64,000 nt of DNA from the NCBI GenBank assembly GCA_028281865.1, contig JANQJB010000028.1:1-64000 (forward strand). Direction: 5' to 3'. Below the pieces are notes generated by a model. That model was given only the letters and a program-made list of their open reading frames with translations. It made no database searches and was not told where the DNA came from. Both the position numbers and the translations under genes were made by a program. This DNA comes from Marinagarivorans sp. (GTDB taxonomy: Bacteria > Pseudomonadota > Gammaproteobacteria > Pseudomonadales > Cellvibrionaceae). This document shows, one piece after another, positions 1 to 7,735 of the stretch (positions within the stretch are counted from its first letter, which is position 1; the number at the start of each line of letters is the position of its first letter).

Positions 1-265
1 AGATTATTTGTGATTCCGAGCGCTCCACTTCATCCCACTGCGATACCCGAGCAAACCCGTGCTTTTGCCCGTCACCAAATGCACCAAATTGAGGAAAGAT
101 TATTGGCACTCCACCGCGTATCGCTTTGCTCGGTGCAAAGACGGCTTTTTCGCTCAAAAATAATTGCTCTTTACCTGTCCCATCTTTCCACGACGTAATA
201 TGAGCGCCTTGAGGAGTAATATCTAAAGAGGCTTTGGAATTTCGGGCACTAAGCTGAATGGTCAT
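1..265 (-). CDS. D-hexose-6-phosphate mutarotase (YeaD-like), 5' part only
   Basis: The minus strand from the ATG at 265 reads without interruption to the window edge (88 codons), so this is the N-terminal part of a gene that continues beyond position 1. The protein begins MTIQLSARNSKASLDITPQG and contains the stretch IRGGVPIIFPQFGAF followed by KHGFARVSQW. This is the signature of the aldose-1-epimerase-like hexose-6-phosphate mutarotases (YeaD family), in which the Arg of IRGG and the His of HGFAR lie in the sugar-binding cleft. The family interconverts alpha and beta anomers of glucose-6-phosphate in the cytoplasm. No signal peptide is visible. An operator-like inverted repeat lies just upstream (271-305). 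The family call is fairly secure; the substrate is inferred. Confidence 0.85.
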   Translation of the reverse strand, partial: MTIQLSARNSKASLDITPQGAHITSWKDGTGKEQLFLSEKAVFAPSKAIRGGVPIIFPQFGAFGDGQKHGFARVSQWDEVERSESQII

Positions 266-270
266 AGGCG

Positions 271-305
271 TTAGAATTGGCTCGGTACTAAAGCGCCGAT
301 TCTAA
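271..305. promoter_or_regulatory. Operator-like inverted repeat upstream of the mutarotase gene
   Basis: Two 10-bp arms, TTAGAATTGG (271-280) and CCGATTCTAA (296-305), are inverted with one mismatch and separated by 15 bp. They start 6 bp upstream of the mutarotase start codon at 265. The position suits a repressor site overlapping the promoter or leader, but no regulator is identified and chance is not excluded. Confidence 0.3.
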
Positions 306-374
306 CACTTTTTATATAGAGTGGTATTGCACGCGGGGCTAATACGTGGCTCTAAAGTGTCGCGCAGCTTAAGG

Positions 375-1313
375 TTAGTCGATATCCAGGTCCGAAGAGA
401 AATAGTTTTCGTCGAGCCAATCCCTTATATCTTGGTCCATGGAAGTTGAATTTTCGGGATCAAATAATGCTTCGGAAGTTTTTTCCTTTAACAATTGCGT
501 CCGCGCATCTGCGTTTGTAAGAGCTACAATTGCTTCCGTGAGAACTTCATCCGCATCATCGAGGGCTTCCTCAGCTAGCTCGAAAGCTTCCTCAGGGTTT
601 CCCCATTCGATAAATTTACGCACCGCTTTAGCTCGAAGTTCGACGTCCTCGTGAAAAGCGTATTGCACGACTTTATCTTTAATCAGCTCTGCCTCGTTTG
701 GTGTCACCGGTGTGTAGTTCAACGCATCCAGTGAGGCTTTAACAATATCGGTATCAGCTTGATTGTCCAGGTTGGCTAGCAAACCGAGCCGTACTTCTGC
801 GTGTTCTGTTGCATCGATAGCGCCGAGCAATTTTAAAGCGGCTAATTGTTTATCGCGTTCGGCGGTGAGGCTGTGACTGACTAATGTTGTAATAACTTCG
901 TCCGATTCGCTGAGGTAAATAATATCTTCAAGTTGTTCCTTTTCCTCTGGGAGTGCGTCCATATATCGGTTGATAAACTCCTCGATGAAAAGTGGGTTAT
1001 CGAATGCGCCTCCGTTCACCAGTTCGTGCAAAATGCCAAAATCTTCGCTATTGCCGTAATGATAAGCTGTTAGCATTTTATCGATAAGTTCTTCGTTACT
1101 AAAGCTTTCGTATTGTTCTTCTTTTGTTAGGTTAGTTAGGGCATTAATAGACGCACGTTCGGCCGTTGTTTCATCTGCCACTGTGGATACAGCCGACGGG
1201 CCTTCGAAATTTTTTGAATCTTCATCACCAAAAAACAAAAAGGCAAACCCTGCAAATAGGGCGAGAATACACGCCATATACAAAAACGAAGGGCGAAATA
1301 ATGTTTTTTTCAT
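375..1313 (-). CDS. Single-pass membrane protein with HEAT-like helical repeats
   Basis: 312 residues. After a short basic N-terminus (MKKTLFRPS) there is one hydrophobic segment at about residues 9-28 without a clear cleavage site, so the protein is probably anchored in the inner membrane with its body in the periplasm. The remainder is acidic and almost entirely helical, with repeated Leu/Ala-rich helix pairs (for example LTAERDKQLAALKLLGAI and HEDVELRAKAVRKFIEWG) typical of HEAT/armadillo-like repeats. It lies 52 bp downstream of an ECF sigma factor gene on the same strand and is probably co-transcribed, so it could sense or modulate that sigma factor. It has no recognisable zinc-finger anti-sigma motif. 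Function is unknown. Confidence 0.75.
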   Translation of the reverse strand: MKKTLFRPSFLYMACILALFAGFAFLFFGDEDSKNFEGPSAVSTVADETTAERASINALTNLTKEEQYESFSNEELIDKMLTAYHYGNSEDFGILHELVNGGAFDNPLFIEEFINRYMDALPEEKEQLEDIIYLSESDEVITTLVSHSLTAERDKQLAALKLLGAIDATEHAEVRLGLLANLDNQADTDIVKASLDALNYTPVTPNEAELIKDKVVQYAFHEDVELRAKAVRKFIEWGNPEEAFELAEEALDDADEVLTEAIVALTNADARTQLLKEKTSEALFDPENSTSMDQDIRDWLDENYFSSDLDID

Positions 1314-1365
1314 AAATGAGCTCTACATGGAGTATTAATATTTGATTCGTTCATCCTTATCTATT

Positions 1366-1920
1366 TTATATATACTCTTTTATCTTGTTTCGTGCCCGAT
1401 GTAGCTGTGACTTAAGCGTTCCAACGGGTTTTCCTAGTTGCTCTGATATTTCCGCTAAGGTGTAGCCTTCTATATCGTGCAGACGAGTCACCAAACGCTG
1501 TTCATCACTTAAATTTTTGAGTGAATCCATTATTTTCTTTTCTAGGTATAAATATTCGTGGTGATCTTCAATAACCGGCTCTTCGAGAGGTGTGAGTTCT
1601 TCAATGTCAACTAAGTTGGGTTGTCGCTCACGCTTTCGATACTGGTCAATAAAACAATGATACAAGCACCGATCCAGCCAGCCTCCCAGGTTTTCAATTT
1701 TGTTTAAGTCCTCTCTCTTTGCACAAATATTGGCTAAAAAATCTTGCATTAAATCCTCTGCATCTGCCGCAGAATCTGTAAAACGATAAGCACGTTTATA
1801 TAAATGTTCAAGATGAGGCGCTATATATCTTTCTATATTGTCCGGTTCGTTCCCGGGTGTTTGCGTAAGAGTTTTATCTTGAGCATGCTTGCGCTTAACG
1901 TGACGCGTAATCTCTTTCAT
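1366..1920 (-). CDS. ECF-type RNA polymerase sigma factor
   Basis: 184 residues from the ATG at 1920. The reading frame extends to a TTG at 2010, but the extra 30 residues fall outside the conserved domains and no good ribosome binding site favours that start. Sigma region 2 is seen as HLYKRAYRFTDSAADAEDLM followed by GGWLDRCLYHCFIDQYRKR. Sigma region 4 is seen as LVTRLHDIEGYTLAEISEQL followed by GTLKSQLHRARNKIKEYI, a helix-turn-helix of sigma-70 family group 4. It would direct RNA polymerase to a small regulon. The gene downstream on the same strand encodes a membrane protein with helical repeats rather than a classical anti-sigma factor. The target promoters are not known. Confidence 0.88.
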   Translation of the reverse strand: MKEITRHVKRKHAQDKTLTQTPGNEPDNIERYIAPHLEHLYKRAYRFTDSAADAEDLMQDFLANICAKREDLNKIENLGGWLDRCLYHCFIDQYRKRERQPNLVDIEELTPLEEPVIEDHHEYLYLEKKIMDSLKNLSDEQRLVTRLHDIEGYTLAEISEQLGKPVGTLKSQLHRARNKIKEYI

Positions 1921-2184
1921 GTTTCTTTGCAATGCAATCCGTTCTGATTGTCTGTGCCATAGGCTAAATAATATTTCGTAGATAATGAATTTTTTGGCAG
2001 AACGTTTCAACGCATTACTACCCTGATAGACAATAATGTGTTCCTATTTAATTTTTTATTCTATTTTTTCTACTGTAAATGACTATGTTTAACTAATTAT
2101 TTTATATTTAGTTGTTGCGGCCTTATTTGTTAATTTGTGTGCAGTGTATTTTAATTAGGCAGCACGCTGGGTTTTTTAATCGAA

Positions 2185-2206
2185 TGCCTGCTTTTTGCTG
2201 CAGGCA
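2185..2206. other. Short hairpin in the intergenic region
   Basis: Arms TGCCTGC (2185-2191) and GCAGGCA (2200-2206) are perfectly complementary around an 8-nt loop. It lies about 80 bp downstream of the haem lipoprotein gene (minus strand) and upstream of the sigma factor gene. There is no uridine run on either strand, so it is not a standard intrinsic terminator. It may stabilise an mRNA end. Confidence 0.3.
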
Positions 2207-2285
2207 CATCTCGATTTCTCTGTTAGGTCTCTATTTGTCTCGAGTAATACTCCGAGCTGACCAGTTTACTTTCTCTTGATGGCTT

Positions 2286-2828
2286 CTAAATAGGTGGCCA
2301 AAAATCTCCCGGACACCAAGGAACGCCAACCTCGTCGGACATAAAGGCCGCAAGTGCATTTGCTGTGTCGATATCGACAATAACCATATCATCAGATGGC
2401 ATAAACTCTTCTATAAACTCAGCTAATTCAAGAAACTGGTCGTTGCCGTCTGGGTCACGATAACCATCTATTTCGGAATCAAATAAATCAATCGCCGCTT
2501 GGGGGCCGACCCAAATTCCAATTTCATCATCTGGAGGCACATCCCCATGACACTCGTCGCACCCTATTTCGGCATAAGCAAACAGGCCGTCCAGCACGAT
2601 GTCTTCGCAATTTGATACCTTTACTGTACCCGAACTGCTTGACGAGCTTGTTGAACTACTTGATGAGCTTGAGCTAGAACTAGAAGTTGAGCTAGAACTC
2701 GAAGAGCTAGATGAACTTGAACTGCTTGAGGAAGAGCTTGTGCTCTCGGTTGCTCCGCCGCAAGCCATCAATACGAAGGTGGCGGTTAGTAAAAGCACTC
2801 CCCGCATAAAGTATTTAGATAACAGCAT
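2286..2828 (-). CDS. Poly-serine lipoprotein with one c-type haem site
   Basis: 180 residues. A lipoprotein signal peptide ends at LMACGG (lipobox Cys at residue 23). A nearly pure Ser/Thr linker follows at residues 29-66, a type common in secreted proteins of Cellvibrio-like bacteria. The C-terminal 110 residues are acidic and contain a single haem attachment motif CDECH (residues 90-94), with a Met in EFMPSDDM as a possible second axial ligand. This suggests a monohaem cytochrome c tethered to the envelope, handling electrons in the periplasm or at the cell surface. The cytochrome assignment rests on this one motif. An in-frame ATG seven codons later is an alternative start; the first was kept because GAGG lies 11 bases ahead of it. 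Confidence 0.75.
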   Translation of the reverse strand: MLLSKYFMRGVLLLTATFVLMACGGATESTSSSSSSSSSSSSSSSSSTSSSSSSSSSSSTSSSSSSGTVKVSNCEDIVLDGLFAYAEIGCDECHGDVPPDDEIGIWVGPQAAIDLFDSEIDGYRDPDGNDQFLELAEFIEEFMPSDDMVIVDIDTANALAAFMSDEVGVPWCPGDFWPPI

Positions 2829-2870
2829 AACTTAATGGCCTCAGACTTATGTGAATGCCTTATAGAAATG

Positions 2871-2912
2871 GGATGACAAAAAACGAAAAAGTGGATGCCT
2901 CACGGCACCCAC
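2871..2912 (-). terminator. Rho-independent terminator of the Lys/Arg-rich exported protein gene
   Basis: Read on the minus strand, GTGGGTGCC and GGCATCCAC form a nine-pair stem (one mismatch) with loop GTGA, followed by TTTTTCGTTTTTTG. It sits 29 bp past the stop codon at 2941. Confidence 0.85.
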
Positions 2913-2940
2913 TCATAAAGGATTTACCAAAGAGGCTTGC

Positions 2941-3519
2941 TTAGGCCGCTTCTTTTTCCTCTTTCTTTTTCTTCATTTTTGCTTTCCACGCAGCGCGCTT
3001 AGCTTTGCGTCTTTCCATATACTTCGCACGGCGCTCCGCTAGCTTAGCTGCTTTTTCTGGATTGGCAGCCGCCCATTCAGCGCGTTTTGCTTCTCGCTTA
3101 GCTTTTAGCTCTGCATATTTGTCAGCAGAATCAGCACGGCGATCTTCACGCGATTTTTTATGCTTAGAGCGCATTTCGCGAATCGATGCCTTGATTTTCG
3201 CTCGAAGTTCCTCGTTTTCCATAAGGTACTTTCTAACGGCCATTGACTTAGCCCTATAAGCTTTCTTTAGGTCTGCATAAAGCGCTCGAGCACCTTCTTT
3301 ATCACCCGCTTCCCTCAGAGCTTTAATCATGTCCCGAAGAGCCATAATTTCTGCTTTCTGAGCGTCAAGCTCTTCTTGAGTGATTGCCCCCGCTGCTAGC
3401 ATTTCCTCTATGATCATTTTATGGATCTTCAAGGAACCCTTATGAGAGCCAAAAGCGTTTGCAAATGACGCAGAAAACACCAGCATCAATGCAAACATAG
3501 CTATAGATAGTTTTTTCAT
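2941..3519 (-). CDS. Exported Lys/Arg/Ala-rich helical protein
   Basis: 192 residues with a clean Sec signal peptide (MKKLSIAMFALMLVFSASFA, cleaved after ANA at about residue 22). The mature part is almost wholly charged helix. The first half has heptad-like Leu/Ala spacing (EELDAQKAEIMALRDMIKAL). The second half is an extremely basic Ala-Lys-Arg-Glu tract (KRAAWKAKMKKKKEEKEAA). The small size, periplasmic location and helical make-up recall Spy/CpxP-type periplasmic chaperones, but no LTxxQ motif is present, so this is not claimed. It stands alone with its own terminator. Possible roles include binding polyanions such as acidic polysaccharide, LPS or extracellular DNA; function is unknown. 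Confidence 0.75.
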   Translation of the reverse strand: MKKLSIAMFALMLVFSASFANAFGSHKGSLKIHKMIIEEMLAAGAITQEELDAQKAEIMALRDMIKALREAGDKEGARALYADLKKAYRAKSMAVRKYLMENEELRAKIKASIREMRSKHKKSREDRRADSADKYAELKAKREAKRAEWAAANPEKAAKLAERRAKYMERRKAKRAAWKAKMKKKKEEKEAA

Positions 3520-4076
3520 AACTGTCTCACTTTTATTGTTTCAGTTAATGTTTAAGGTTAATGAGGTATTGAGTTGAAGCTGTTTATAAATACCCCAAAA
3601 CCGCAATTCAACTGTTTCCTCATTATTCTAACGAAGATTTAATGTAGATCGTTGCACTTTATTTGGGGAAAATATAACCAAATATGTCAATTTGTGATGA
3701 GATTCTAATAATTTGGTGAATATGCAGGTCGGTTTTTAGTCGATTGACTATGCTGCTAACTTGGTCACGGAAATATCAATGATTTGATTGTCCAGTTCGA
3801 TAGCATAGGTGACAGATGAAATAGTCAAAATGTCTTTAACAGGAAGTTAACCCGCATTGCACGAGTGACTGTGCGTTCAAATACTGAAGATAATGTTCAA
3901 ATATTGATCGCATGTATGATCAAAAAACGAGCGTGCATGCTATGGAAGAGGGTAATAAGGGGCTTGAGGAACGTGTAGTTGCGCCTAAGTTAAATTGATA
4001 TGACCCAGAATAAGGTGCCTGGGAAGGCTGATGCAATTTTGAGCTTGAAGCGTTTGAAACAGTGGGGCAATTAACA
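3520..4076. other. 557-bp intergenic region, no gene seen
   Basis: No reading frame with a credible start, ribosome binding site or recognisable product is present on either strand. The part nearest 3520 is AT-rich and should hold the promoter of the exported Lys/Arg-rich protein. The half nearest 4076 is the trailer of the leucine-rich-repeat lipoprotein gene; no convincing terminator hairpin is seen there. Confidence 0.6.
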
Positions 4077-5186
4077 CTACTCGCATTCCCTGGGCCCAAC
4101 AATTTCGGTAGCAGCTGATGGCTTGTTATTGACAATTTCTTCAACGCGGTCGCAGGAAATCGGGTTGTTGCCGATAAGCAAAAACTCAAGCTGATGATTT
4201 GATGTTATATCAATATCTTGAACGTCATTGTTGTTTAAATAAAGCTCTCGCAGTTTTTCACTTGAAGAAATATCGATTGAAGACAACTTGTTATCATTAA
4301 GCCGAAGCTCGGTTAGTGAGGCACTATTGGCGAGGTTAATATTTTCGATTTTGTTTTGGTCTAGGTAGGCGTGAGTTAACTTGGTATTGGAAGACAGGTC
4401 TAAGCGCTCTAAGTCGGTCAGCCAGATATACAAATAGTCGAGATTTGGATTATTGGAAATATCTAAAAAAGTTATTGGAGTACGTGCGATAACGAGTTCT
4501 TCCAATTGGTTGTTTTGAGATAAATCAATTTCTGTTAAAGGCGTCGTTGAAATATCGAGAGATACTAGCGCGGGGTAGCGGGATCCATCAAAGGTTGTAT
4601 AACCCGTTGCAACAATATCTAGGTGCTCAATTGAATCATTTTCGGTTAATTCATCAGTAGAAAAAGTCAATCCGCGCGCAGTGAGTTTTTTAAGTGCAGT
4701 ATTCGATTTAATATCGAGTTCTGTAATATCTGTATGTGAAATAACGAGCGTCTCCAGTTCTGGGTTGTTGCTTAGGTCGAGCTCTGAGACGTTGCTAAAA
4801 CCAATATCGAGAATTTTTAACTTATTATTTTGGCTAACGTCAATTGTATCGAAATAGTGGCTAGATAAATCGAGATTGACGAGATTGGTCAATTGATTTA
4901 TGCCGGTTGTGTCTTCGATTCTGGGACAATTGGTCTGAGTAGCACAGCGAACGGCCGTGACCTCCTCAACCGTGCTTGAACGGGTATCGTGGATGCACCT
5001 TGCCAGGACAGGGTCTGGAATTGAAATTTCCTGAAAAAGTGGTGTGTTAATCCAATTCGATTCATCAATCGGACGGCACGGGGCTTCGAGTCCGCCGTAA
5101 CACGATGAAAGCGCAATAACAATAATGATGCTGGCTATCGGCCTGCTGACTCGTTCCTTAATGAAAGATTGTGCAAGATTACCCAT
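4077..5186 (-). CDS. Leucine-rich-repeat lipoprotein
   Basis: 369 residues. An N-terminal signal peptide ends in VIALSSC, giving a lipobox Cys at residue 29. A Cys-containing cap region (several Cys between residues 35 and 90) precedes about eleven repeats of 21-23 residues of the form LxxLDISxxxLTEIDLSQNN, running to the C-terminus, which has its own Cys-bearing cap (ISCDRVEEIVNNK). This is an internalin-like solenoid used for protein or glycan recognition, exposed on the outer membrane or in the periplasm. It lies 177 bp downstream of the ABC exporter operon on the same strand and may be co-transcribed. The fold is clear from the sequence; ligand and role are unknown. Confidence 0.85.
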   Translation of the reverse strand: MGNLAQSFIKERVSRPIASIIIVIALSSCYGGLEAPCRPIDESNWINTPLFQEISIPDPVLARCIHDTRSSTVEEVTAVRCATQTNCPRIEDTTGINQLTNLVNLDLSSHYFDTIDVSQNNKLKILDIGFSNVSELDLSNNPELETLVISHTDITELDIKSNTALKKLTARGLTFSTDELTENDSIEHLDIVATGYTTFDGSRYPALVSLDISTTPLTEIDLSQNNQLEELVIARTPITFLDISNNPNLDYLYIWLTDLERLDLSSNTKLTHAYLDQNKIENINLANSASLTELRLNDNKLSSIDISSSEKLRELYLNNNDVQDIDITSNHQLEFLLIGNNPISCDRVEEIVNNKPSAATEIVGPRECE

Positions 5187-5363
5187 ATAAAGCCTATATC
5201 CGTTCGATTGCTTTATTCTATCTTACTGCGCAAAGCAAATTTATCACCAATTTTGGTGAATATTGGATGCTATGTATACTTAGTTGGCATCCCTTCTGTG
5301 CGATTAATCCGCAATTATAAGGTTGGGTCAATACCAATTAGATGCAATGTAAAGATAGCAATG

Positions 5364-6443
5364 TTATTTAACCAATTTTTTGTATTTGGTGTTTAAATCG
5401 ATGCCATCCAAAATTTCGATATTAATACCGTCGGAAATGCCAACTGTTACTGCACGCTTTTCGAATTCCTGATCTCCAATCTCAATTTCGACAAAAGTAT
5501 TCTCACCTTCGACGATTAAGTCGCCTTCATTTATTGCAAGCACTTGCTCCTTCTTTTCGAGCACGATATCGGCATTAGCGCTGTAACCAGCACGCAGGAA
5601 TACGCTCTCTTTAATATCAATGGAAGCGCGAATTTCGAATTTTATCGTGCCTTGGTCTTCTTCGCCTTTAGGCGATATGTATTCAAGCGTAGCTTTAAAA
5701 TATTCGTCTTCTATAGCGCCGACTTTTAAAATTAATTCCATTCCCAATTTCACTTTGCCAATTTCAGATTCATCGAGTAAACCCTCGAAAATTAAATCCT
5801 GCATATTAGCAACGTTGGCGATAGTAGTGCCGCGGTTGAAAGTATTGGTTTCAGTGACGAAAGTTCCTTCTTTAACCGGTACGTCGAGAACCATGCCTTC
5901 TACAGTTGAACGTACTAAATTTGCGATTTTGCCGGACTCTTTTGACGCGCCTTCTTTTATTAAATCAACGTTATTTTGTGCCGTTCTTACGGCTTCTTGT
6001 CGCAATTGATAGTCCAAAAGAATTTTATTGTAAACTGTTTCACTTATTAGTTTTTCACGAAAAAGTTTACGTTGCCGTTCGTATTCTATGCGTGTGTTTT
6101 CGAGGCTTAATTCTGCTTTTTGCAAGTCGGACTCAGCGCGATTAAGGTGTTGCATATCGGGAATCAATTCGATGCGTGCGATTAAATCATCCTTTTTTAC
6201 TAAATCGCCAGCTTCGACAAAAAGCGTTTCAATGACACCTGATACCTGTGGCTTAATTTCAATTTCTTTGCGTGGGATAATTTTTCCTGTGGCGACAGTT
6301 TTTTCAATAATATCGATCTTAAAAGCTTGAGATATATCAAAAATTACGGGTTTTTCCTGCGATTTTTGATAAAGGAAAATCGCAGTACCGGCAAAAGTAC
6401 CGAGTATTAACAATCCAATTAATATAAGGCTAAATTTTTTCAT
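5364..6443 (-). CDS. HlyD/MacA-family periplasmic adaptor subunit
   Basis: 359 residues. One N-terminal membrane anchor (residues 5-25) is followed by a lipoyl-like half motif (VSGVIETLFVEAGDLVKKDD), a long helical hairpin (about residues 95-165), the second lipoyl half (VRSTVEGMVLDVPVKEGTFV) and beta-barrel and membrane-proximal domains. This is the layout of the membrane fusion proteins that connect an inner-membrane transporter with an outer-membrane channel. It is the last gene of the operon ATPase, permease, permease, adaptor, so it is the MacA-like partner of these MacB-like transporters. The substrate is not known; no outer-membrane channel gene is seen nearby, so a TolC encoded elsewhere is presumed. 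Confidence 0.9.
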   Translation of the reverse strand: MKKFSLILIGLLILGTFAGTAIFLYQKSQEKPVIFDISQAFKIDIIEKTVATGKIIPRKEIEIKPQVSGVIETLFVEAGDLVKKDDLIARIELIPDMQHLNRAESDLQKAELSLENTRIEYERQRKLFREKLISETVYNKILLDYQLRQEAVRTAQNNVDLIKEGASKESGKIANLVRSTVEGMVLDVPVKEGTFVTETNTFNRGTTIANVANMQDLIFEGLLDESEIGKVKLGMELILKVGAIEDEYFKATLEYISPKGEEDQGTIKFEIRASIDIKESVFLRAGYSANADIVLEKKEQVLAINEGDLIVEGENTFVEIEIGDQEFEKRAVTVGISDGINIEILDGIDLNTKYKKLVK

Positions 6444-6478
6444 GGTCCTGATAATGTCCTAAATTATTTTTTCTGCGC

Positions 6479-7735
6479 TTATTCATCTTGCAATGCCACA
6501 ATTGGGTCAATATTGGCGGCTTTGCTTGCTGGTAGTATCGAGGCGAGCAAGCCGGCAATCACCAAGGCCAGTATTGCGAAACTGGCCGTTGTAAAATCAA
6601 TTTCCGCCTTCCCAAACATAGTATTCGGCGTACTAGCAAGAACATTGGTAATGACTTCCAGCGTAAAGACGCCGGCAACAAGTCCGAGATAACCGGCAAA
6701 AATAGTCAATACCAAAGCTTCCTGTACGATCGTACTAATAATATTTCCCGGCGTTGCGCCGAGTGCTTTGCGGACGCCAATTTCGCGTGTGCGCTCTTTG
6801 ACAATAATTAACATGATGTTACCTACACCGATTACGCCGGCAATTAAAGTCCCTATTGCGACGATCCAGCTAAAAGTTCGAATAGCGGTATAAAGTCCGC
6901 GAACTTTATCGTACTGGTTTTGGGTATTCCAACGACCGATCACGCCGCGTTCCTCGGGATGAATACCTTTTCGGTCTTTCAATAATGCGATGACCTTTTT
7001 CTCTACAACGCTCGCCGGAATACCTTCTTTAGGCGTAAATTGTAAATAGCCGATCCATCCCATTTGATTAAATGTCGCACGTTGTGTGGAGTTAGGCAGA
7101 ATAATACGTTCTAAATCTGCGTCGGCGTTGCCACCGAGTGCGCTGGGTTTTACTGTACCAATAATCTTAAAATCAACGCCGCCAATTTTTAAGCTTTGTC
7201 CAATGGGGTTTTCATCGGGTTCAAATAAAACGTCCTGTACTTTTGGTGCAATTACAGCAACTTTGCGTCGGTCGCGAAAATCCAGGTCGTTTATAACGCG
7301 GCCCTCGACAAGCTGAATGCCGGCCATAATAAAGTAAGAAGGCTCGACGCCGCGCACACCAAAGGTACCACTTTTTTCATTACGCACAACATATTGGTCG
7401 ACTTGCCAGCCGTTTAAATCATTAATGCCGCTGAGCAAGCCGAGCTCGGGTATTTTTTGTCGTATCGCTAACAGGTCTTCGTCTTTTAAATGTAAACGTC
7501 GTCCAATGGGTAAGCCGCGATAAGGCATTTGAGTTCGTCCCGAACTCCATAAATAAACTGAATTGGTGTTTTCGCCAAAACCAGCCATCATGCCGCGCTC
7601 AAACCCGCTGCCCACGCCTAACAATATCACCAGCATAAAAATCCCCCAGAACACGCCAAAGGCTGTTAAGGTTGTGCGCAGTTTATGCTGTTTAAGCGTA
7701 AAAAATACTTCTTGCCATTTATCCAGATCAATCAT
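6479..7735 (-). CDS. MacB/FtsX-type ABC transporter permease (second)
   Basis: 418 residues from the ATG at 7735. This start overlaps the stop of the preceding permease gene as ATGA, which indicates translational coupling; a longer in-frame start at 7780 would overlap the neighbour by 49 bp and is rejected. The protein has an N-terminal transmembrane helix (LRTTLTAFGVFWGIFMLVIL), a large periplasmic domain of MacB_PCD type (about residues 45-270) and three C-terminal helices of the FtsX domain, including the conserved EIGVRKALGATPGNI. It shares this plan and much sequence with the upstream permease, so the pair probably forms a heterodimer driven by the ATPase encoded at 8995-9699. Confidence 0.9.
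   Translation of the reverse strand: MIDLDKWQEVFFTLKQHKLRTTLTAFGVFWGIFMLVILLGVGSGFERGMMAGFGENTNSVYLWSSGRTQMPYRGLPIGRRLHLKDEDLLAIRQKIPELGLLSGINDLNGWQVDQYVVRNEKSGTFGVRGVEPSYFIMAGIQLVEGRVINDLDFRDRRKVAVIAPKVQDVLFEPDENPIGQSLKIGGVDFKIIGTVKPSALGGNADADLERIILPNSTQRATFNQMGWIGYLQFTPKEGIPASVVEKKVIALLKDRKGIHPEERGVIGRWNTQNQYDKVRGLYTAIRTFSWIVAIGTLIAGVIGVGNIMLIIVKERTREIGVRKALGATPGNIISTIVQEALVLTIFAGYLGLVAGVFTLEVITNVLASTPNTMFGKAEIDFTTASFAILALVIAGLLASILPASKAANIDPIVALQDE

Noticed and set aside
10-198. Plus-strand open frame of 62 codons
   Set aside because: It lies antisense to the mutarotase gene, whose protein shows clear family motifs on the minus strand.
1921-2010. TTG-initiated extension of the sigma factor
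   Set aside because: The extra 30 residues fall outside sigma region 2 and there is no better ribosome binding site.
2599-2835. Plus-strand frame rich in Leu and Glu; similar frames opposite 14056-14316 and 32727-33008
   Set aside because: These are mirror images of poly-serine coding DNA (serine codons read antisense give Glu, Leu and Asp codons), not genes.
3700-4076. Possible gene remnant behind the LRR lipoprotein
   Set aside because: Only very short frames with no recognisable product or alignment to a neighbour.
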